Shown piece by piece: positions 37,072 to 45,049 of a stretch of 64,000 bases of DNA. A model generated the notes under the pieces. It was not told the DNA's origin and searched no databases. It saw only the letters and a list, made by a program, of their open reading frames with translations. Origin of the DNA: an uncultured Hyphomicrobiales bacterium (GTDB lineage: Bacteria > Pseudomonadota > Alphaproteobacteria > Rhizobiales > Beijerinckiaceae); assembly GCA_903861645.1 (NCBI GenBank), contig CAIOVE010000085.1:1-64000 (forward strand), written 5' to 3'. The translations under genes and the position numbers were made by a program. Numbering within the stretch: the first letter of the stretch is position 1; every line of letters starts with the position of its first letter.

Positions 37072-38091
37072 TCACAGCTTCCCCTTGCCCACGGCGACGG
37101 CGCCGAACAGACCTCGCGGTCGCACGATGATGACGATCAGCAACAAGCCCCAGATGATCATCTCGACGGAGTCGCCACCGAAGAAATGGATGGACAATGT
37201 CTCGGTCAGGCCGACGACAAGTCCGCCAAGAATGGCGCCCCAGATGGAGCCGATGCCGCCAAGAACCATCGCGGCGATGGCCTTTGAACCGACATGGTCG
37301 CCCATGAAGGGCGATACGTCGCCGTAATTGACGGTGAACAAGGCCGCCGCGAGACCACACAACAATCCCGTCAACAGGAACAGCACGGGCACGACGCGCG
37401 TCACCTCGACGCCAAGCAGGGAGGCGATCTCGGGGTTCTCGGCGATCGTGCGCAATGCGCGGCCCATGCGCGTGTGCTTCAGCACGAAGGTCAGCGCCGC
37501 GACCACGAGAAGGGCGCAGCCGAGGCTGACGAGTTGCGGCGCGCCGATCACGAGACCGAACAGATGAATGTCGGCCTTGAAAGGCACCGAGAATCGTTGC
37601 GATTCCGAACCAAGCGTCAGGATGACGAGGTGTTCGAATATGAGGAGGAAGCCAAGCGACGAGACGAGGGGAATGGCATGCTCCGTCGCGTCGCCGTGGC
37701 GCGTCTTGAGATAGCGAAACGTAAAACGCTCGACGACCAGCGACGCCGCCGTGGCGACGACAACGCCAGCGATCAACGCGACAAGCCAAGCCCAACCGCC
37801 GGCGAACCCAAGCAAACCTTTTTCACGCAAGCCCCAGGCTATCATGCCCGTCAGCATGAACAGGGATGGAATGGTGAAATTAAGAAAATTGAGCACGCCA
37901 ATCGTCAGCGTGAACGCAACCGCGACGGTGAGATAAATCGCGCCGAGCATGAGGCCGGAAACAATCTGTTGCGCGATCACGCGACCGCCCAGCGCGATCG
38001 CGAGAGCGAAGACCGCCGCGATGACAACCACGACGAGGGCCTTCGTCGTAATGGATTTCATCGGCGCGCCAATCGCCGTTGCGTTTGTCAT
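37072..38091 (-). CDS. livH: LIV-type ABC transporter permease (LivH-like)
   Basis: The protein has 339 residues, with a longer N-terminus than usual and about eight membrane segments. GLMLGAIYLTVAVAFTLTIGVLNF is the conserved LivH entry. It is the first gene of a five-gene operon ordered permease, permease, ATPase, ATPase, receptor. The start at 38091 follows GAGGAAA; the region upstream is shared with the divergent flavin monooxygenase gene. Confidence 0.93.
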   Translation of the reverse strand: MTNATAIGAPMKSITTKALVVVVIAAVFALAIALGGRVIAQQIVSGLMLGAIYLTVAVAFTLTIGVLNFLNFTIPSLFMLTGMIAWGLREKGLLGFAGGWAWLVALIAGVVVATAASLVVERFTFRYLKTRHGDATEHAIPLVSSLGFLLIFEHLVILTLGSESQRFSVPFKADIHLFGLVIGAPQLVSLGCALLVVAALTFVLKHTRMGRALRTIAENPEIASLLGVEVTRVVPVLFLLTGLLCGLAAALFTVNYGDVSPFMGDHVGSKAIAAMVLGGIGSIWGAILGGLVVGLTETLSIHFFGGDSVEMIIWGLLLIVIIVRPRGLFGAVAVGKGKL

Positions 38092-38250
38092 GCCAATGAT
38101 TTCCTCGCGCGCGCGGCGATCCCGGGGGAATGCGAAACCAACGCGGCTGCTGTGTCGATTTGGCAAGGAGCATGCCAGCCAACATCAGCCGGACGACCGC
38201 TCTCGAGAAACGCCGCGACCTTCTGCGACATAAAGCCCTCTCAACACGGC

Positions 38251-38270
38251 GTGGATCTCATTCGATCCAC
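38251..38270. promoter_or_regulatory. inverted repeat in the livH / monooxygenase divergent region
   Basis: GTGGATC and GATCCAC are perfect 7-base arms separated by six bases (TCATTC). The site lies between the transporter operon and the monooxygenase gene and could bind a dimeric regulator. No second copy was noticed. Confidence 0.5.
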
Positions 38271-38297
38271 TTGCGAAGCGCCGGAAAGTCCGTCATG

Positions 38298-38311
38298 TTG
38301 TCCGGACAAAT
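38298..38311. promoter_or_regulatory. candidate GntR operator, copy 1
   Basis: TTGTCCGGACAA is a perfect 12-base palindrome, extended by AT. The 13 bases TGTCCGGACAAAT recur exactly at 41019-41031. This copy lies 47 bases before the flavin monooxygenase start codon. A weak promoter (TTGCGA, 17 bases, CATGTT) ends against it, so binding there would block transcription. Assignment to the nearby GntR regulator is inferred. Confidence 0.65.
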
Positions 38312-38357
38312 GCATTGTGGCGCCTCGGCGCGGACTGTCAAGCGGGATGCTTTCTCC

Positions 38358-39551
38358 ATGCGCAAGAATGTGGTGATCGTTGGCGCCGGCCCTGTCGGGC
38401 TTGTATCGGCATGTCTGTTGGTTGATGAAGGAATTCCCGTCACCATTGTTGAATCCTGCGCCGACCTTCCACGCGATCTGCGCGCATCGACCTTTCATCC
38501 GCCAACGCTCGACATGCTTGGCCGTTTCAACGTCGTGCCCCGAATGGTCGAGCAGGGCCTTGTTTGTCCGACCTGGCAGTTTCGCGACCGAACGGATGGC
38601 GTCGTGGCCACGTTCGAGCTCGACCGATTGAAGGATGAAACGGCGCACCCGTATCGCTTGCAGTGCGAGCAGTGGCGACTGGGCGAAATGCTGCTGGAAA
38701 GGCTCAAGGGCAATCCGCTGGCCGATATCCGCTTTGGCATGAAGGCCACGGAGGTCACTCAAACCGCGGATGAAATCGCGCTTGTCGCCGTCGACGAAAA
38801 GGGCGCTTCCGAGACGTTCACCGGGGCCTTCTGCATCGGCGCCGACGGCATCGGCAGCGTCGCGCGCAAGACGATCGGCGCGGCGTTCGATGGCATCACG
38901 ATTCCCGAGCTTTATCTGACGCTGTCGACGACGTATGACTTCAGCGAGGCCATGCCGGACATTTCCAACATCGCGTATCTCTCGGACCCCGAGGAATGGT
39001 TCGTGTTGATCCGCACGGTCAATGTCTGGCGCGCGCTGTTCCCCGTGAACGCGGAACTGACCGACGAGCACGTGACCTCCCCGCAACTCGCCGAAAAACT
39101 GTTGCAGGGCGCGGCCAAGCGGGATGTTCCCTACGAAGTCCTGCACCGCACCGCCTATCGCGTGCACGAACGGGTCGCCTCGACCTACGTCAGCGGTCGC
39201 CTCGCGATCGCGGGCGACGCCGCGCATGTAAACAATCCGCTCGGCGGCATGGGCCTCAACGGTGGCATTCACGACGCGTATAATCTCGCCTCGACGCTGG
39301 TCGAGATATTCCGGGGCGCGCCACTGGACCTGCTGGGCCGCTACGAGCGGCAACGTCGCAAGGTTGCGCTCGATGTCGTGCAACAAACGACCTTGCGCAA
39401 CCGCGCCATTCTCAACACGCGCGATCCGGCCGCGCGCGCGGCCTACTACGACGAACTTCGCCGCACGGTGGCCAATCCCGTCACCCACAAGGATTATCTC
39501 ATGCGCACGTCGATGATTTCATCGTTGCGCGACGTGGCGAAGATCGCCTGA
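38358..39551 (+). CDS. FAD-dependent aromatic-type monooxygenase (class A)
   Basis: The protein has 397 residues. Dinucleotide-binding GAGPVGLVSACLLVDEG at the N-terminus and the second FAD motif RLAIAGDAAHVNNPLGGMGLNGG place it with PHBH-like hydroxylases, related to 3-hydroxyphenylpropionate and 6-hydroxynicotinate monooxygenases. It uses NAD(P)H and O2 to hydroxylate, or in some members to open, aromatic rings. The start at 38358 matches the FAD motif position. It is followed by a terminator and lies under a candidate GntR operator. The substrate is unknown. Confidence 0.87.
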   Translation: MRKNVVIVGAGPVGLVSACLLVDEGIPVTIVESCADLPRDLRASTFHPPTLDMLGRFNVVPRMVEQGLVCPTWQFRDRTDGVVATFELDRLKDETAHPYRLQCEQWRLGEMLLERLKGNPLADIRFGMKATEVTQTADEIALVAVDEKGASETFTGAFCIGADGIGSVARKTIGAAFDGITIPELYLTLSTTYDFSEAMPDISNIAYLSDPEEWFVLIRTVNVWRALFPVNAELTDEHVTSPQLAEKLLQGAAKRDVPYEVLHRTAYRVHERVASTYVSGRLAIAGDAAHVNNPLGGMGLNGGIHDAYNLASTLVEIFRGAPLDLLGRYERQRRKVALDVVQQTTLRNRAILNTRDPAARAAYYDELRRTVANPVTHKDYLMRTSMISSLRDVAKIA

Positions 39552-39556
39552 TGGAC

Positions 39557-39580
39557 GCGCGCCCAAAAGGGCGCGCTCTT
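39557..39580. terminator. hairpin terminator between convergent genes
   Basis: GCGCGCCC and GGGCGCGC pair around AAAA, followed by TCTTCTCC. It lies just after the monooxygenase stop and before the end of the isomerase-like gene. Confidence 0.7.
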
Positions 39581-39583
39581 CTC

Positions 39584-40330
39584 CTAGAATTCCTCGAGAA
39601 GGCGGCCAAAGCCCTCGATCTTGTCCTGAATGCCGTTGGCGCGCAGCGCGTGCCAGTAAGTGGCCGTATTGATGGCGATAACCGGCTTGCCGAGCCACAT
39701 CTCCGCGGCCGCCGCCAGCTTCACCATCGAGAGATTGGTGCCAACCTGCACGATGGCGTCGACATCGTCGCCGTCGAGCTTGCGGAGCGCGTCGCGCAGG
39801 GTCGCGGTCGTCTGTTCCGCGATGTTCGTCCACGAGCGGCATTGCAGGGGAATATCACGCGCGATGCTGAAACCCATGTCGGAGAAGTAGCGCCCGACCT
39901 CGGTGTTCATGACGGGCCAGTAGGGCGACAGGATGGAGATGCGCTTGACGCCGCCATAAGCGCGCAAGGCCGCGGCGCAGGCGTGACTGCCGATGCTGAT
40001 CTTGACGCCCGAGACATCCTCGACCTTGGCCTGAAAGGCGTCGGCGCCGCGGCCGCCCTCGAAGAACGTCACCGCCGACATGCCCATGACGAGATAGTCT
40101 GGCTTGCAGGTCATGACGCTTTTGACGGCGTCGACCACGTTCTCCGCGATGGTGTTGGCGCCCGCGCGGAAACTCTCGTTGCTGACCGCCTGCGCGTCCG
40201 GCGTGAAGATGCGACTGTAGTGATTGGTCACGCCGACGGGGCGCATCGCCTCGAAATCGGGCTGAACGATGGTGTTCGTCGAAGGGCCGAGGACACCGAA
40301 TTTCCTGCGCCAGCCTTGCACGTCTCGCAT
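39584..40330 (-). CDS. maleate isomerase / Asp-Glu racemase superfamily protein
   Basis: The protein has 248 residues. FGVLGPSTNTIVQPDFEAM is the maleate cis-trans isomerase family start. Catalytic cysteines of that superfamily are expected near MGMS (82-85) and VGTN (196-199), but neither has a cysteine; the only Cys are 75, 118 and 164. It therefore may not follow the classical two-Cys mechanism. It lies downstream of the isochorismatase-like gene in the same operon, recalling the maleamate to maleate to fumarate steps of nicotinate breakdown. Confidence 0.78.
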   Translation of the reverse strand: MRDVQGWRRKFGVLGPSTNTIVQPDFEAMRPVGVTNHYSRIFTPDAQAVSNESFRAGANTIAENVVDAVKSVMTCKPDYLVMGMSAVTFFEGGRGADAFQAKVEDVSGVKISIGSHACAAALRAYGGVKRISILSPYWPVMNTEVGRYFSDMGFSIARDIPLQCRSWTNIAEQTTATLRDALRKLDGDDVDAIVQVGTNLSMVKLAAAAEMWLGKPVIAINTATYWHALRANGIQDKIEGFGRLLEEF

Positions 40331-40351
40331 GTTGATCTCCTTGTCCAGTGT

Positions 40352-40966
40352 TCAGGCGGTCGCCGCGACGACCTCGTCCGAGGTCATCAGGTCGGCGTAT
40401 TTCTGGCCCATGTCGAAAAGGTTCGCCTCGTGCGGACCCATGGCGCGATCGCCCACGCAGTCGGTGACGACAATCGTTCGCAAATTGTACGCCACGGCGT
40501 CGACAACGGTCGCGCGCACGCAACCGGACGTGGTGCAACCCGTCACGAGCAGGGTATCGACCTGGTTCCACAGCAACCAGGAAGCGAACTCGGTGCCGAA
40601 GAACGCCGAGGCCTGCCGCTTGCGGATGATGAGTTCGCCCTCCGCGGGTCGCAATTCCTCGACGATCTGGCTCAGCGGGCTGGTTTCGGTGAGCTTGCGC
40701 AAGCCCGGCGCCTTGCGGGTGAAGGCGCCCGCGTCCGAGCCGTCGTCGGCGTAGACAACGCGCGTATGGGCGATGGGCCAGCGACGGGCGCGGGCGACAG
40801 TCAGCAGGCCAACCGTGCGATCGATGGCGGGCTTGATGTTGCCGCCGCCAAAGTGCTCCGGATCGGTGAAGCCAAGAACGAAATCGACCATGACCAGCGC
40901 CGGCTTCCGGCCAAGGCCAATGGACTGCGCGAAGCCCTGTCGGGCGTAGATATCGAGTTCACTCAT
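40352..40966 (-). CDS. isochorismatase-like cysteine hydrolase (maleamate/carbamoylsarcosine amidase type)
   Basis: The protein has 204 residues. The triad can be placed as Asp28 (MVDFVLGF), Lys116 (IIRKRQ) and Cys149 (GCTTSGCVRAT). The family hydrolyses amides such as maleamate (NicF), N-carbamoylsarcosine, nicotinamide or ureidoacrylate. It has the early helix IYARQGF seen in N-carbamoylsarcosine amidase relatives. First gene of a leftward operon whose start is 52 bases from the second candidate operator. Confidence 0.87.
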   Translation of the reverse strand: MSELDIYARQGFAQSIGLGRKPALVMVDFVLGFTDPEHFGGGNIKPAIDRTVGLLTVARARRWPIAHTRVVYADDGSDAGAFTRKAPGLRKLTETSPLSQIVEELRPAEGELIIRKRQASAFFGTEFASWLLWNQVDTLLVTGCTTSGCVRATVVDAVAYNLRTIVVTDCVGDRAMGPHEANLFDMGQKYADLMTSDEVVAATA

Positions 40967-41017
40967 GCGTGTTCCATCGGCTCGATCCAGGACGCCGGTC
41001 ATGTTGGCATATAAAAT

Positions 41018-41031
41018 ATGTCCGGACAAAT
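41018..41031. promoter_or_regulatory. candidate GntR operator, copy 2
   Basis: ATGTCCGGACAAAT contains the 10-base palindrome TGTCCGGACA and is identical over 13 bases to copy 1. It sits in the divergent region between the hydrolase and the lyase genes, next to an AT-rich stretch ATATAAAATAT that may hold a -10 box. It can control both directions. The regulator is inferred, not shown. Confidence 0.65.
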
Positions 41032-41133
41032 CTTTCCGTTTGCCGAATATCGCGCCATAATGGCTGTTGACCCCGCCGACGATATCGGGGAAATGCGATC
41101 CAGCATCGCGAACCAGCGACATAAGGCAGGAAA

Positions 41134-41997
41134 ATGGCCAACCCCATCTTGCGTCAACACATCGAGGCACGCACCTTCGTCGCCGCTCCCGGCGTTTACG
41201 ACATGATCTCGGCGTTGATCGCCGACCGGATGGGCTTCAAGGCGCTTTATGTCACGGGCTATGGCACGGTCGCCTCGGCGCTTGGCCTGCCGGACGCCGG
41301 CCTCGCAAGTTATTCGGAAATGATCGAGCATATCGGGCGCATCGCCGAGATGACACGCACGCCGGTGATCGCCGACGCCGACACTGGCTACGGCGGACTG
41401 CTGAATGTCCGGCACACCGTGCGGGGTTACGAGAAGGCGGGCGTCTCCGCCATGCAGCTCGAGGATCAGGAATTCCCCAAGAAGTGCGGCCACACGCCCA
41501 ACCGGCGCGTCATCGCCACCGCCGACATGGCCCGCAAGATCCGCGTCGCCGTCGACAGCCGCTCCAGCGCCGACTTCCTGATCATCGCCCGCACGGACGC
41601 GCGCACGTCGCTTGGCCTCGACGAGGCGCTACGGCGCGGCGAGGCCTACGCCGAAGCGGGCGCCGACATCATCTTCATCGAATCGCCCGAGAGCGAGGAA
41701 GAGATCGCGGCCATCGCCAAACGCATCGGAAAGCCGCTGATCGCCAACATGGTCAATGGCGGTCGCACGCCGATGCTGCCAGCCGCCCGGCTGGCGGAGC
41801 TCGGTTTCGCGGCGGCTATTTTCCCGGCCGTGGGTTTCCTCGCGACCGCGCAAGCCTTGACCACCGCCTACGCCGATCTGCGCGACACCGGCACGACCTC
41901 GCCGGAAACGCCGATGTATTCATTCGCGGAATTCAACGAACTCATCGGCTTCAAGGATGTGTGGGAGTTCGAAAAGCGCTACGCGGAAACAGAATAG
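41134..41997 (+). CDS. isocitrate lyase / PEP mutase superfamily lyase (2,3-dimethylmalate lyase-like)
   Basis: The protein has 287 residues. The Mg-binding region ADADTGYGG (from 80) and the KKCGH loop (116-120, catalytic Cys118) mark the C-C-cleaving lyases of this superfamily, such as 2-methylisocitrate, 2,3-dimethylmalate and oxaloacetate lyases, rather than C-P mutases. It would cut a hydroxy-dicarboxylate to two small acids. Divergent from the hydrolase operon and 33 bases ahead of the GntR gene. Confidence 0.87.
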   Translation: MANPILRQHIEARTFVAAPGVYDMISALIADRMGFKALYVTGYGTVASALGLPDAGLASYSEMIEHIGRIAEMTRTPVIADADTGYGGLLNVRHTVRGYEKAGVSAMQLEDQEFPKKCGHTPNRRVIATADMARKIRVAVDSRSSADFLIIARTDARTSLGLDEALRRGEAYAEAGADIIFIESPESEEEIAAIAKRIGKPLIANMVNGGRTPMLPAARLAELGFAAAIFPAVGFLATAQALTTAYADLRDTGTTSPETPMYSFAEFNELIGFKDVWEFEKRYAETE

Positions 41998-42030
41998 TCC
42001 ATTCCCGTCCCGATCATCCAGACGGCGGCC

Positions 42031-42771
42031 ATGAACAAGGTTGAACCCATCGGGCACATGCCCCGCTACCTGCAAATCCTCGCGACGCTCCGCGCCCGCG
42101 TGGAGGATGGCGTTTACCCGCTCGAAACCAGCCTGCCGCCCGAAAGCGAGCTTTGCGAGGAATTTGGCGCCAGTCGCTACACCATCCGCGAGGCGATGCG
42201 CCGTCTGGTCGAGCAAGGCATGGTGCATCGGCGACAGGGATCGGGCAGCGTGGTCGTGGCCGCCCAGCCACAGGCGCGCTACGTTCATTCCCTGTCGTCA
42301 CTCGCCGATCTCTTCCAGTTCGCCCTGTCGACGCATTATGAAATCGTCGGCGTCGAATCAGTCGCGTTGTCGGAAGACCGGGCGGCGCTGGTCGGCGGCG
42401 AGGCGGGGTCGACGTGGAACCTCATCAAGGGCGTGCGGCGGATGCACGCCGGCGGCGAGGTCGTCTGTTACATTCATTCCTACATCCCCAAGCGCCTGTC
42501 GCGACTGGTCGGCGAACTGCCGGGCTGCGTCGGGCCGTTCTATGCGTTGCTGTCCAAGCGGGCGCGCGAGGATATCATCGAGGCGGATCAGGAAATTCGC
42601 GGCGAGCCCATGACGCGGGAAATGGCCCGCGCGCTCGGCCGCAAGCCGGGCGATCCGTCCATCTGCGCGCTCAGGCGCTACACATCGGCGAAGGGAACGC
42701 TGATTACGTCCTTCAACTGGCACATCGCGGAAAATTTCCTGTTCCAGATGAAGCTTCAAAAAAACCTGTAG
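42031..42771 (+). CDS. GntR family regulator with UTRA effector domain (HutC type)
   Basis: The protein has 246 residues. The N-terminal winged helix (about 11-78) includes LPPESELCEEFGASRYTIREAMRRLVEQGMVHRRQGSGSVV. The C-terminal half (about 90-240) is a UTRA-type ligand domain with RRMHAGGEVVCYIHSYIP. It is a probable repressor relieved by a pathway intermediate. It sits at the end of the rightward lyase operon and is the likely reader of the TGTCCGGACAAAT sites. Confidence 0.9.
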   Translation: MNKVEPIGHMPRYLQILATLRARVEDGVYPLETSLPPESELCEEFGASRYTIREAMRRLVEQGMVHRRQGSGSVVVAAQPQARYVHSLSSLADLFQFALSTHYEIVGVESVALSEDRAALVGGEAGSTWNLIKGVRRMHAGGEVVCYIHSYIPKRLSRLVGELPGCVGPFYALLSKRAREDIIEADQEIRGEPMTREMARALGRKPGDPSICALRRYTSAKGTLITSFNWHIAENFLFQMKLQKNL

Positions 42772-42783
42772 CGCGCCGCGCGG

Positions 42784-43242
42784 CTACGCGCGCCACTTTT
42801 CAAGCGCGCGATCGTCTTCGTCCCTGGCGGCGACCCATTCGGTCGCGGGCCCGTCGATCGGATGCTCCTTCTTCCAGAAGGGCGCGCTGGTTTTCAGATA
42901 ATCCATGAGGAACTCCGCGCCGGCGAACGCCGCGGCGCGGTGCGACGACGCGGCGATCACCAGCACGATCTGGGCGCCTGGCGCGATTTTACCGACGCGG
43001 TGGATGACCGTGACCGCGTCGAGCGGCCAGCGCGCGGCGGCGCGGGCGACCATGCGCGCGATCTCCTCCTCGGCCATGCCGGGATAGTGCTCGAGCTCAA
43101 GCGCCGCCAGACGGCCGCCTTCGTCGCGACACAGGCCGGTGAATGTCACGACGGCCCCGATATCGCGCCGGTCGCGCGTCATCGCCGCGACCTCGGCCGC
43201 CGCGTCGAAATCCGCGGTCTGGATGAGAATGCGCGGCGTCAA
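42784..43242 (-). CDS. moaE: molybdopterin synthase catalytic subunit
   Basis: The protein has 152 residues. VTFTGLCRDEGGRLAALELEHYPGMAE and the HRVGKIAPGAQIVLV and KTSAPFWKKE motifs, with the active-site lysines, are diagnostic. It transfers sulfur from thiocarboxylated MoaD to precursor Z. Downstream of moaD by five bases. Confidence 0.96.
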   Translation of the reverse strand: MTPRILIQTADFDAAAEVAAMTRDRRDIGAVVTFTGLCRDEGGRLAALELEHYPGMAEEEIARMVARAAARWPLDAVTVIHRVGKIAPGAQIVLVIAASSHRAAAFAGAEFLMDYLKTSAPFWKKEHPIDGPATEWVAARDEDDRALEKWRA

Positions 43243-43247
43243 AGCGT

Positions 43248-43499
43248 TCAGCCCCCGGTCATCGGCGGAAAAAAGGCGATCTCGCGCGCGCCGGAGATGG
43301 GCGCGTCATGCTTGCCATGGGCGCGATCGATGGCGACCCGAATTACGTCCGGATTCTCGAAGGCGTGGGCGTATTCCTCGCCGCGCGCCGACAGCCAGCC
43401 GATGAGGCCGCGGACGTCGACAATTTCGGCGGGCGGGGAAATCTCTTCCTCGTTCCGCCCGATGCGCTCGCGCACCCAGGCGAAATACACGGCTTTCAT
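43248..43499 (-). CDS. moaD: molybdopterin synthase sulfur carrier subunit
   Basis: The protein has 83 residues of ubiquitin-like fold starting MKAVYFAWVRERIG and ending with the required Gly-Gly (FFPPMTGG), the site of adenylation and thiocarboxylation. It lies between pgsA and moaE in a common alphaproteobacterial order. The start follows the pgsA stop by two bases. Confidence 0.95.
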   Translation of the reverse strand: MKAVYFAWVRERIGRNEEEISPPAEIVDVRGLIGWLSARGEEYAHAFENPDVIRVAIDRAHGKHDAPISGAREIAFFPPMTGG

Positions 43500-43501
43500 G
43501 C

Positions 43502-44089
43502 TCAATCCTCGACGTGTTTGAGACCGGCCTTCATATAGTCCCAGCCCGTGTAAAGCGTGAGGAGCGCGGCGAGCCAAAGCAGGGCCAATCCAATCGCGCC
43601 CGTGCCGGGCAGAACCTTTTCGCCCGCCCTGCCCGCGATCAGAAAGCCGAGCGCCAGCAATTGCAGCGTGGTTTTCCACTTGGCGACCGCCGAGACCGGC
43701 AGGCCCACCCGCAACTCGGCGAGGAATTCGCGCATGCCGGACACCAGTATTTCCCGACACAGGATGACGATCGCCGCCCAGCGCGACCAGCCGGCGATAT
43801 CGCCGCTGGCGACCAGCATCAGCAGGCAAGCCGCCACCAGCAGCTTGTCGGCGATGGGGTCGAGCATGCGCCCCAAGGCCGATTGTTGCGACCAAGCGCG
43901 GGCCAGATACCCATCGAAGAAATCGGTGATGGCGGCCGCGGCGAAAACGCCCAGCGCCGTCCAGCGCAAGGCGTCGACCTCGGGCCAGAAAAGAAGCGCC
44001 GCCACCACGGGCGCCGCCGCCACCCGCCCATAAGTGAGCAGGTTCGGCAGGCTCCAGCGCCGGCTGGTCGTAGTCGAAGTCATCGCCAT
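43502..44089 (-). CDS. pgsA: CDP-diacylglycerol-glycerol-3-phosphate 3-phosphatidyltransferase
   Basis: The protein has 195 residues with about four to five membrane segments. The CDP-alcohol phosphatidyltransferase motif is visible as DFFDGYLARAWSQQSALGRMLDPIAD (D-x2-DG-x2-AR-x8-G-x3-D-x3-D). It makes phosphatidylglycerophosphate. The start MAM at 44089 or 44083; an upstream start at 44146 lacks support. Confidence 0.94.
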   Translation of the reverse strand: MAMTSTTTSRRWSLPNLLTYGRVAAAPVVAALLFWPEVDALRWTALGVFAAAAITDFFDGYLARAWSQQSALGRMLDPIADKLLVAACLLMLVASGDIAGWSRWAAIVILCREILVSGMREFLAELRVGLPVSAVAKWKTTLQLLALGFLIAGRAGEKVLPGTGAIGLALLWLAALLTLYTGWDYMKAGLKHVED

Positions 44090-44208
44090 TGATGGCAAAG
44101 AACTATCTGGCGGCGCCCGCGTCAATAGGGCCGCCGCGGCAATCATCGCGGATCGTGCTTTCCGAGGGTCGATGGCCTATAGAGGGTCTCAACAGATGGA
44201 TCTCCGAC

Positions 44209-44376
44209 ATGAGCGTCGCCCAGGATGAAAGCGAAATTCCCTTCGACCGTCGCCGATTCTGGTTGATGGTCGGCGCGGGCGTGGCGCTTTTGACCGCGGC
44301 CGGTGCCCTCATGTGGTTGCGATTCGGATCGGGCATATTTTTCGACATGCTCGCCGCGGTCCAGAGCTGTTTCTGA
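44209..44376 (+). CDS. small single-pass membrane protein, function unknown
   Basis: The protein has 55 residues: a charged N-terminus (SVAQDESEIPFDRRR), one hydrophobic helix FWLMVGAGVALLTAAGALMW, and a short tail ending in Cys-Phe. It ends 21 bases before the SCO1 gene, so it may be co-expressed and could assist oxidase assembly. I do not recognise a named family. Other alphaproteobacteria may have similar small proteins here. Confidence 0.55.
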   Translation: MSVAQDESEIPFDRRRFWLMVGAGVALLTAAGALMWLRFGSGIFFDMLAAVQSCF

Positions 44377-44397
44377 CTCACCAGACCGGATGCCACG

Positions 44398-44991
44398 ATG
44401 GCCGTTGCCCCCTCCCGACGCAATCTTCTGCCGTTCATCGTCTTCGGCGTGGGCGCGGCGCTCGTCGCGGGCGCGGCGGTGCTGACCTTCGTCGACACCG
44501 GCCCCGGCGCGCCGGCGCCCTCGGCGATCGGCGGCCCCTTCAAGCTCGTCGGCCCGGACGGACAGGCCGTGACGCAGGACGATCTGAAGGGCCAGCCGAC
44601 GCTGATTTTCTTCGGCTATACCCATTGCCCCGACGTCTGCCCGACGACTCTGTTCGAGATTTCCGAAATCCTGCGCAAGCTCAAGCCCGGCGCGAAGGCG
44701 CGGGGCGTTTTCGTCAGCGTCGATCCAGAGCGCGACACGCCAAGCGTGATGAAGGACTATCTGTCGAGCTTCGACAGCCGAATCATCGGTTTGACCGGCG
44801 ATCGCGCGGCCGTCGAGCCGATGCTCAGGGAATATCGCGTGTATTCAAAGAAGGTTCCTGGAACCGGCGACGATTACACGATGGATCACAGCGCCATCGT
44901 CTATCTGATGGACAAGCAGATGCGCTTCGTGAACGCGCTCAATCTCGCCGACCCCGAAAAGGCCGCGCGCGAGATCGAGCGCTGGATGTGA
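44398..44991 (+). CDS. SCO1/SenC family copper-delivery protein
   Basis: The protein has 197 residues. One N-terminal membrane anchor (about 10-32) leads to a thioredoxin-like periplasmic domain with CPDVC (Cys77, Cys81) and His164 (MDHSAIVYL), the copper ligands. It metallates the CuA centre of cytochrome c oxidase subunit II, whose genes follow about 3 kb downstream. Confidence 0.93.
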   Translation: MAVAPSRRNLLPFIVFGVGAALVAGAAVLTFVDTGPGAPAPSAIGGPFKLVGPDGQAVTQDDLKGQPTLIFFGYTHCPDVCPTTLFEISEILRKLKPGAKARGVFVSVDPERDTPSVMKDYLSSFDSRIIGLTGDRAAVEPMLREYRVYSKKVPGTGDDYTMDHSAIVYLMDKQMRFVNALNLADPEKAAREIERWM

Positions 44992-45049
44992 ACGCGCCCC
45001 CTTTTCTTAATGCGGTCTGGCGCCCGACGCCGGCCGCGGAGAAAAACCC

